Shown here one piece after another: positions 13,645 to 17,788 of a stretch of 17,788 nt of DNA. Location: NCBI GenBank assembly GCA_046262435.1, contig JBHEMT010000034.1, positions 1-17,788 of the forward strand. Direction: 5' to 3'. A program made the position numbers and the translations under genes. Positions within the stretch are counted from its first letter, which is position 1; every line of letters begins with the position of its first letter. This DNA comes from JBHEMT01 sp046262435 (GTDB lineage: Bacteria > Chloroflexota > Dormibacteria > Aeolococcales > Aeolococcaceae). The notes under the pieces were generated by a model. It had not been told where the DNA came from. It saw nothing but the letters and a program-made list of their open reading frames with translations, and did not search any database.

Positions 13645-14727
13645 GTGAGCATCAGCGTTGCCGTCCTCGAGGGGGACCAGACCGGGCAGGAGCTACTGGA
13701 GCAGGCGCTCCGGGTGCTCACCCCGGACGTTTGCGGCCTGGACCTGGATCTGCAGCGTTTCGACCTCTCGTTGGCCAATCGGCGAACCACGCGCAACGGC
13801 GTGGTCAACGAGGCGGCGGACGCGATGCGGGCCTTCGGCTTCGGGCTCAAGGCAGCGACGATCACCCCGGAGCAGAAGGGGGATATCGGCAGTCCCAACG
13901 CCATCCTGCGTGAACGGGTCAATGGCAAGGTGATCGTGCGCACCGGCAGGCGCATCCCGGGGGTGCCGTCCGTGGGCGGGGTCAGCGCGCCGATGAGCGT
14001 GGTCCGCATGGCGGTCGACGACGCCTACGGGGCCAAGGAATGGCGGGAGGGAGAGGGCGATGATGAGGTCGCCTACCGCACTGAGAAGATCACCCGGTCG
14101 ACCTGCCGCGCGGTCGCCGAGTTCGCGTTTCTCCAGGCCCGGCGAACCCGTGCGCGAGTTTTCGGCGGCCCCAAGTACACCGTGTCTCCGGTCTACGAGG
14201 GGATGCTCAAGGAGGAGATGGACGCGGCCGCCGCCCGCTACCCGGAGGTGGGGTACGAGCCGCAGCTCATCGACGCCACCTATGCGCTGCTGCTCACCCA
14301 GGGTGGCGAGCCACTGGTCATCCCGGCGCTGAACCGCGACGGAGACTGCCTGAGTGACTTCGTGCTTCAGCTGTTCGGGTCGATCGCGGGGGCCGAGTCG
14401 ATCCTGCTGGGTTTCTCGGGCAGCGGCGCCCAGCCCGAGGTGGTGATGGCTGAGGCACCGCATGGCACCGCGCCGGCCCTGCAGGGCAAGAACATCGCCA
14501 ACCCGATGGCGATGATCCTGGCCACCGCCGCGCTGCTCTCCTTCGTCAACGACGACGTGGCCAAAGCAGCCTCCCGGGCCATCTACGAAGCCACCTTCGA
14601 GACGGTGCGCCATGGTGTGAAGACTGCGGATCTCGGCGGCCACTCCTTCACCGACGAGTTCACCGATGCGGTGATCGAGCGGGTGCGCGAGAAGCTCGAC
14701 GTCTGGGGAACGCTCGGCGTCTCCTGA
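13645..14727 (+). CDS. Isocitrate/isopropylmalate dehydrogenase family protein, probably isocitrate dehydrogenase
   Basis: A 360-residue beta-decarboxylating dehydrogenase. SPNAILR (83-89) with R99 and R103 forms the substrate site; SPN followed by an arginine matches the isocitrate-type loop better than isopropylmalate dehydrogenase. K177 (PKYTV) is the candidate catalytic lysine; D210, D234 and D238 (NRDGDCLSDF) are the metal ligands. HGTAP (273-277) is followed by A278-L279, where the E. coli NADP enzyme has Lys-Tyr for the 2'-phosphate, so NAD is more likely. GKNIANPMAMILA (281-293) and GGHSFTDEF close the fold. GTG 13645 is chosen from the -10 box and the onset of homology (SISVAVLEGDQTG). 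The enzyme would oxidise isocitrate in the TCA cycle. Substrate and cofactor are inferred. Confidence 0.85.
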   Translation: MSISVAVLEGDQTGQELLEQALRVLTPDVCGLDLDLQRFDLSLANRRTTRNGVVNEAADAMRAFGFGLKAATITPEQKGDIGSPNAILRERVNGKVIVRTGRRIPGVPSVGGVSAPMSVVRMAVDDAYGAKEWREGEGDDEVAYRTEKITRSTCRAVAEFAFLQARRTRARVFGGPKYTVSPVYEGMLKEEMDAAAARYPEVGYEPQLIDATYALLLTQGGEPLVIPALNRDGDCLSDFVLQLFGSIAGAESILLGFSGSGAQPEVVMAEAPHGTAPALQGKNIANPMAMILATAALLSFVNDDVAKAASRAIYEATFETVRHGVKTADLGGHSFTDEFTDAVIERVREKLDVWGTLGVS

Positions 14728-14746
14728 GCGCAGCCGACCCCCGCGC

Positions 14747-14752
14747 TACGCT
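14747..14752 (+). promoter_or_regulatory. -10 box TACGCT of the zinc-ribbon gene
   Basis: TACGCT with 6 nt before ATG 14759. It lies just after the dehydrogenase stop codon, so the small gene has its own leaderless promoter. Confidence 0.55.
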
Positions 14753-14758
14753 GGGTGG

Positions 14759-15055
14759 ATGGAGATCCTCTCCTTCCTTCGCGAGAGTGCCGCCGACCAC
14801 CCCTGCCCCAGCTGTCACCTGTCCCTTGCCGGCTGCGGGATGGAGCTGACCCACCAGGAGGATGGCGTCTACGGCGTGGAGGTCACCTGTGCGCGCTGCG
14901 ACACCACCTTCCTGGTGCTGCTGCAGGTCGAGCCGGATGACCGGCCGGTGCCGGAAGCCGCCGCGCCGCCGATCGGCGCCGACGAAGTGCTCGATGTCCA
15001 CCTGGTGCTGCGCGACCACAACGGGCCCCTCACCGAGTTGCTGGCGCAGGCCTAG
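14759..15055 (+). CDS. Small zinc-ribbon-like protein (98 aa)
   Basis: A 98-residue protein with two CxxC knuckles, C16-P-S-C19 and C44-A-R-C47, separated by a beta-hairpin-like stretch, the layout of a zinc ribbon. C26 is an additional cysteine. The last 40 residues are acidic with a Pro/Ala linker (VPEAAAPPIGADE) and a short helix (VHLVLRDHNGPLTELLAQ). The function is unknown; ribbons of this size serve in protein-protein or nucleic-acid contacts. It stands 19 bp before the cysteine desulfurase, which has its own promoter. Whether it takes part in Fe-S assembly is only suggested by position. Confidence 0.75.
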   Translation: MEILSFLRESAADHPCPSCHLSLAGCGMELTHQEDGVYGVEVTCARCDTTFLVLLQVEPDDRPVPEAAAPPIGADEVLDVHLVLRDHNGPLTELLAQA

Positions 15056-15062
15056 CCCCGCC

Positions 15063-15068
15063 TAGACT
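15063..15068 (+). promoter_or_regulatory. -10 box TAGACT of the cysteine desulfurase gene
   Basis: TAGACT with 6 nt before GTG 15075. TTGCTG at 15038-15043 is a loose -35 candidate with a 19-bp spacer. Confidence 0.55.
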
Positions 15069-15074
15069 TTGCCG

Positions 15075-16250
15075 GTGTCCACGCCGATCTACCTCGACCA
15101 TGCCGCGACCACTCCGGTTGCGGGGCCGGTTCGGCAGATCATTCTCGAAGCTCTTGAGAACGGCTGGGGAAACCCGTCGTCGATGCATGTCGAGGGGCGC
15201 CGGGCTCGGGCCGTAGTGGATCGTGCTCGCGACCGGGTGGCTGCGGCCCTGCACCGCCCGTCGCAGGAGGTGGTGTTCTGTTCGGGCGGGAGCGAGGCTG
15301 ACAACCTGGCCGTGCGCGGCGCCGTCGCCCGACCGAGCGCCGCGGAGCGCCCCCATCTGGTGGTCAGCGCCGTCGAGCATGACGCGGTGCTGGCCACCGC
15401 GCGTCGCCTCGCCGCCGACGGTCTGGCGGAGCTCAGCGTGGTGGGTTGCGACGCCACCGGCTGGGTCGACCCCGAAGCCGTTGCCGCGGCCGTGCGGCCG
15501 GAGACGGCCCTGGTGTCGGTGATGCTGGCCAACAACGAGGTGGGGACGGTTCAGGACGTCGCCGGAATCTCCGCTCTGGTCCATGACCGCAACCCGGACA
15601 CCCTGGTGCACAGCGACGCCGTTCAGGCGTTCGGCAAACTCCCGGTCAGGCCGGAGACACTGGGCGTCGACCTGCTTTCACTGAGCGCGCACAAGGTGTA
15701 CGGGCCCAAGGGCTGCGGGGCGCTGTGGATCAGAGACGGGGTGGTGCTGGGTTGGCAGGTCAGCGGTGGCGGCCACGAGCGTGGTCGGCGGGCGGGCACC
15801 GAGAACGTCCCCGGGGTCGCCGGGTTCGGCGCCGCCGCCGAGCTCGTGGAGGCTGAGCGGGAGGAGCAGATGGCCAGGCTGCGGCTGCTGAGCACGCGGC
15901 TGATCGACCTGGTGTGCGCCGGTGTCGACGGGGTGGTGGTCACCGGTTCCCGCGAGCAGCGTCTCGCCACGTTCGCCTCCTTCGCCTTTCCCGACGTCCC
16001 CGGCGAGGTCCTGCTGACCGCCCTCGACCGGGCCGGGGTGTGCGCCTCGGCCGGCTCGGCGTGCTCCAGCGGAGCCACCCTGCCCTCGCACACCCTGGCG
16101 GCCATGGGGCTGCCGGCCGGCCTCGTGGCCGGAGCGCTGCGCTGCAGCCTGGGCCGGGACACCAGCGCAGCCGACGTGGAGCTGGCCGGCGCGGCAATCG
16201 TCGCCGCTGTGGCCCGCGCCCGGCTCTTCGCGCCGGTTCGGGCGGGCTGA
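15075..16250 (+). CDS. Cysteine desulfurase (NifS/IscS-type, PLP-dependent)
   Basis: Removes sulfur from cysteine as an enzyme-bound persulfide for Fe-S clusters and thio-cofactors. The 391-residue protein begins YLDHAATTP (6-14), the class V aminotransferase start. H102 (VEHDAV) stacks on PLP, D181 (HSDAVQ) and K207 (SAHKVYGPKG) bind it, and RAGTEN (239-244) is conserved. The catalytic cysteine is C330 in SAGSACSSG, in the long mobile loop typical of group I (IscS/NifS) rather than SufS. GTG 15075 is chosen over the in-frame TTG at 15069 because the TAGACT box ends 6 nt before it. It stands directly upstream of the Rrf2-sufC-sufB genes but has a separate promoter, and no IscU or SufU is seen in the window. 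Confidence 0.95.
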   Translation: MSTPIYLDHAATTPVAGPVRQIILEALENGWGNPSSMHVEGRRARAVVDRARDRVAAALHRPSQEVVFCSGGSEADNLAVRGAVARPSAAERPHLVVSAVEHDAVLATARRLAADGLAELSVVGCDATGWVDPEAVAAAVRPETALVSVMLANNEVGTVQDVAGISALVHDRNPDTLVHSDAVQAFGKLPVRPETLGVDLLSLSAHKVYGPKGCGALWIRDGVVLGWQVSGGGHERGRRAGTENVPGVAGFGAAAELVEAEREEQMARLRLLSTRLIDLVCAGVDGVVVTGSREQRLATFASFAFPDVPGEVLLTALDRAGVCASAGSACSSGATLPSHTLAAMGLPAGLVAGALRCSLGRDTSAADVELAGAAIVAAVARARLFAPVRAG

Positions 16251-16268
16251 CCCAGGCGACCGATCCGC

Positions 16269-16274
16269 TACAAT
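16269..16274 (+). promoter_or_regulatory. -10 box TACAAT of the suf operon
   Basis: TACAAT, 7 nt before ATG 16282. CTGACC at 16247-16252, spacer 16 bp, is a fair -35. The predicted transcription start lies within a perfect inverted repeat. Confidence 0.6.
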
Positions 16275-16297
16275 TCCCACCATGCTAGTCGGAATTG
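16271..16297. promoter_or_regulatory. Perfect inverted repeat at the suf promoter; candidate Rrf2/SufR operator
   Basis: CAATTCC (16271-16277) and GGAATTG (16291-16297) are exact reverse complements separated by 13 bp, with half-site centres 20 bp (two helical turns) apart. The repeat overlaps the -10 box and the predicted start of transcription, and the first gene downstream encodes an Rrf2 repressor. AT content is locally high in a GC-rich region. Confidence 0.55.
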
Positions 16298-16335
16298 GCC
16301 ACCTCAGGATGGGTCGCGTCGGGATGAAGCGTTGA
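16282..16335 (+). CDS. 17-codon leaderless mini-ORF before the Rrf2 gene
   Basis: ATG 16282 opens a 17-residue frame (MLVGIGHLRMGRVGMKR) that ends at TGA 16333-16335. It begins 7 nt after the -10 box, exactly where start codons lie in the other leaderless units, and is out of frame with the Rrf2 gene. Its stop overlaps a TTG at 16332 (TTGA) and is followed by GTG 16338, both in the Rrf2 frame, so it may couple translation of the regulator. No cysteine run is present, so it is not an obvious attenuator. It may be only an untranslated leader. Confidence 0.4.
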   Translation: MLVGIGHLRMGRVGMKR

Positions 16336-16853
16336 CCGTGGGAGCCCGGGGGGACGCTGCCTCCTTCTCGATGCGGGTGTCCTCCAGGGCCCACTACGGC
16401 CTGCGGATGATGACCGAGCTGGCCAAGGGCTATGGTCGCGGCCCCCTCTCCCTGGCTCACGTGGCCCGGGCGGAGTCGCTGCCGATGGCCTACCTGGAGC
16501 AGCTTGCCGGGGCGCTGCGGCGCGGCGGCCTGCTGGTCAGCACACGGGGCGCCAGCGGGGGCTACGCGCTCGCCCGTCCGCCCCTCGAGATCTCGGTGCT
16601 GGACGTCGTCGGCGTGGTGGAGGGCGAAGTGGCCCCGGTGGAGTGCGTGGCTCACGACTACGTCTCGGGTTCGTGCCTGCGCGAGGGCGACTGCGCCTCG
16701 CGACCGCTCTGGGCCCGACTCAAGGCATCGATCGACCAGGTGCTCAGCGAAACCACCCTCGCCGAGCTCGTCGCCGACAGCTCCCTGGTCGACTCCCTTG
16801 CACCGCTGCCCATGGCCGGCGCATCCGCCCCGGTTGAGCCGGCCCATGTCTGA
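16332..16853 (+). CDS. Rrf2 family Fe-S-sensing transcriptional regulator (SufR/IscR-like)
   Basis: A winged-helix regulator of Fe-S biogenesis genes, 173 residues from the outermost start. MRVSSRAHYGLRMMTELA (from ATG 16371) is the classic Rrf2 N-terminus, and YLEQLAGALRRGGLLVSTRGASGGY is the recognition helix and wing. Three cysteines form C-x9-C-x5-C (in VECVAHDYVSGSCLREGDC), the cluster-ligand set of IscR/SufR relatives. Start choice: TTG 16332 overlaps the stop of the mini-ORF and is listed as the outermost option; GTG 16338 follows that stop directly; ATG 16371 matches where the family usually begins and may be the true one, though no ribosome site precedes it. Its last 8 bp overlap sufC, so they form one operon. 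It probably represses its own promoter. Confidence 0.88.
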   Translation: MTVGARGDAASFSMRVSSRAHYGLRMMTELAKGYGRGPLSLAHVARAESLPMAYLEQLAGALRRGGLLVSTRGASGGYALARPPLEISVLDVVGVVEGEVAPVECVAHDYVSGSCLREGDCASRPLWARLKASIDQVLSETTLAELVADSSLVDSLAPLPMAGASAPVEPAHV

Positions 16854-17640
16854 CGCCCCCACCCTGCTCGTCCGCGACCTCCATGCCGAGGTCGAGGGCA
16901 AGGAGATCCTGCGCGGCGTCGACCTGCACGTGCCTGGAGGCGAGATCCATGCCCTGATGGGCCCCAACGGCTCGGGCAAGAGCACCCTTGCCTACACCCT
17001 GATGGGGCATCCCAAGTACTCGGTGACCGCTGGGGAGGCGAGTTTCGGGGGAACCAGCCTGCTCGGGCTTCCCGCGTACGAGCGCGCGCGGCTTGGGCTC
17101 TTCCTGTCCTTTCAGTACCCCACCGCAATCCCGGGGGTCACCACGGTCAACTTCCTGCGCGCCGCCCTGCGCGCCCAGGGCAAGGAGATGCCCGCCCGGG
17201 AGTTCCTTCGCCGCCTCGCCGAGGAGATGGCCGCCCTGAAGATGGACCAGTCGTTCCGCTCGCGCTACATCAACGACGGGTTCTCTGGCGGAGAGAAGAA
17301 GCGCATGGAGATCCTCCAGATGGCCATGCTCCGTCCCCGCCTGGCCATCCTCGACGAGACGGACTCGGGCCTCGACGTCGACGCTCTGCGCACCGTGTCC
17401 GAGGGTGTCGCCCGTCTGGCCGGACCGGACATGGGGGTCCTGGTGATCACCCACTACCCTCGGATCCTCGAGTTCCTTCAGCCCGACCGCGTTCACGTGC
17501 TCAGCGAAGGCAGGATCGTCACCTCGGGTGGCCATGATCTGGCCGAGCGCATCGAGGCGGGCGGCTACGAACCCATTCTCGGCGACACGTCTCCATCCAC
17601 CAGCGGCGCCGCGGCTGAGCCCGTTGGCGTCAGGGGCTAG
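16846..17640 (+). CDS. sufC: Fe-S cluster assembly ATPase SufC
   Basis: ATP-binding subunit of the SufBC(D) scaffold, in the cytosol. The 264-residue protein has Walker A GPNGSGKST (39-47), Q-loop Q90 in LSFQYP, ABC signature FSGGEKKR (146-153), Walker B LAILDE (167-171) followed by DSGLDVDAL, and H-loop H203 (ITHYPRIL). FSGGEKKRxE and TDSGLD are characteristic of SufC against other ABC ATPases. ATG 16846 lies inside the end of the regulator gene (8-bp overlap). The same frame runs open far upstream, but there it is antisense-free only as an Arg/Ser/Pro-rich shadow of the regulator. The tail after about residue 240 is Ser/Ala/Gly-rich and longer than usual. Gene order regulator-sufC-sufB differs from the common sufB-D-C. 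Confidence 0.96.
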   Translation: MSDAPTLLVRDLHAEVEGKEILRGVDLHVPGGEIHALMGPNGSGKSTLAYTLMGHPKYSVTAGEASFGGTSLLGLPAYERARLGLFLSFQYPTAIPGVTTVNFLRAALRAQGKEMPAREFLRRLAEEMAALKMDQSFRSRYINDGFSGGEKKRMEILQMAMLRPRLAILDETDSGLDVDALRTVSEGVARLAGPDMGVLVITHYPRILEFLQPDRVHVLSEGRIVTSGGHDLAERIEAGGYEPILGDTSPSTSGAAAEPVGVRG

Positions 17641-17647
17641 GACCACC

Positions 17648-17788
17648 ATGGCCGTCGAAGCCAAGGACCTCACCAAGGACTACAAGTACGGCTTTCACGA
17701 CATCGACGTCTCGGTGTTCCGCACCGAGAAGGGGCTCTCGCCGGAGGTGGTGGCCGCCATCTCCGACCACAAGAACGAGCCTGAGTGG
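17648..17788 (+). CDS. sufB: Fe-S cluster assembly protein SufB (N-terminus only)
   Basis: ATG 17648 starts 7 bp after the sufC stop and the frame is open to the window edge (47 codons). KYGFHD (13-18), VFRTEKGLS (23-31) and EVVAAISDHKNEPEW (33-47) match the conserved start of SufB, in which GFH, a GLS turn and K-x-EPEW are near invariant. SufB is the scaffold on which the nascent cluster is built, in complex with SufC. The residues that would separate SufB from SufD, and the cluster ligands, lie beyond the window, but the EPEW motif and position support SufB. No separate promoter is seen. Confidence 0.88.
   Translation, partial: MAVEAKDLTKDYKYGFHDIDVSVFRTEKGLSPEVVAAISDHKNEPEW

Noticed and set aside
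15678..16985. 435-codon minus-strand frame
   Set aside because: Antisense to cysteine desulfurase, Rrf2 and sufC, all of which have intact motifs; no recognisable domain.
1..17788. CRISPR arrays, tRNA/rRNA genes, insertion sequences, prophage or attachment sites
   Set aside because: No periodic direct repeats, cloverleaf-like segments, transposase/integrase motifs or terminal repeats were noticed on reading both strands.

Overview
This is a chromosomal stretch from a high-GC, free-living bacterium. The gene set is housekeeping: an S11 D,D-carboxypeptidase, two FemAB ligases, membrane-anchored YvcK, GlpX, an MgtE-like/NRAMP pair, and the start of a suf operon headed by an Rrf2 regulator. Together with the dominance of TANNNT boxes placed 6-9 nt before start codons, this suggests a Terrabacteria lineage such as Dormibacterota/Chloroflexota or a deep-branching actinobacterial relative. 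The assignment is an inference from style and content; no rRNA or other diagnostic marker is present. I see no mobile element, CRISPR array, rRNA or tRNA.

Layout. 1-725 (-): secreted or anchored D,D-carboxypeptidase, cut by the window edge. 815-1981 (+): CDF metal exporter with a histidine-rich N-terminus, convergent with an HU-family protein (2009-2329, -). 2443-4451 (+): two overlapping FemAB-type aminoacyl ligases. 4453-6869 (-): glpX then yvcK (gluconeogenesis and cell-envelope carbon flow). 6970-7518 (+): small lipoprotein. 7610-10278 (+): a soluble PRC-barrel/MgtE_N/CBS protein followed by an NRAMP-fold transporter lacking the usual transition-metal motif, read here as a Mg2+ uptake unit. 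10316-12499 (-): four-gene cluster of three uncharacterised proteins and a PfkB sugar kinase. 12641-13018 (+): stand-alone response-regulator receiver. 13027-13554 (-): small membrane protein. 13645-14727 (+): isocitrate/isopropylmalate-type dehydrogenase. 14759-15055 (+): zinc-ribbon protein. 15075-16250 (+): cysteine desulfurase. 16282-17788 (+): a 17-codon leaderless mini-ORF, Rrf2 regulator, sufC and the start of sufB.

How the genes fit together. Cell-envelope genes (carboxypeptidase, FemAB pair, YvcK) cluster in the first third. Metal handling appears twice (CDF exporter; MgtE-like sensor with NRAMP). The right end is Fe-S biogenesis: the desulfurase supplies sulfur, SufB/SufC form the scaffold ATPase, and the Rrf2 protein probably senses Fe-S status and acts on a perfect inverted repeat that covers the suf promoter.

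The most striking global feature is transcriptional. At least eleven transcription units carry a -10-like hexamer 6-9 nt upstream of the start codon, so the transcript should begin at or next to the start codon (leaderless mRNA). This also fixes several starts far inside longer open frames, such as GlpX, the response regulator, the dehydrogenase and the 133-residue protein.
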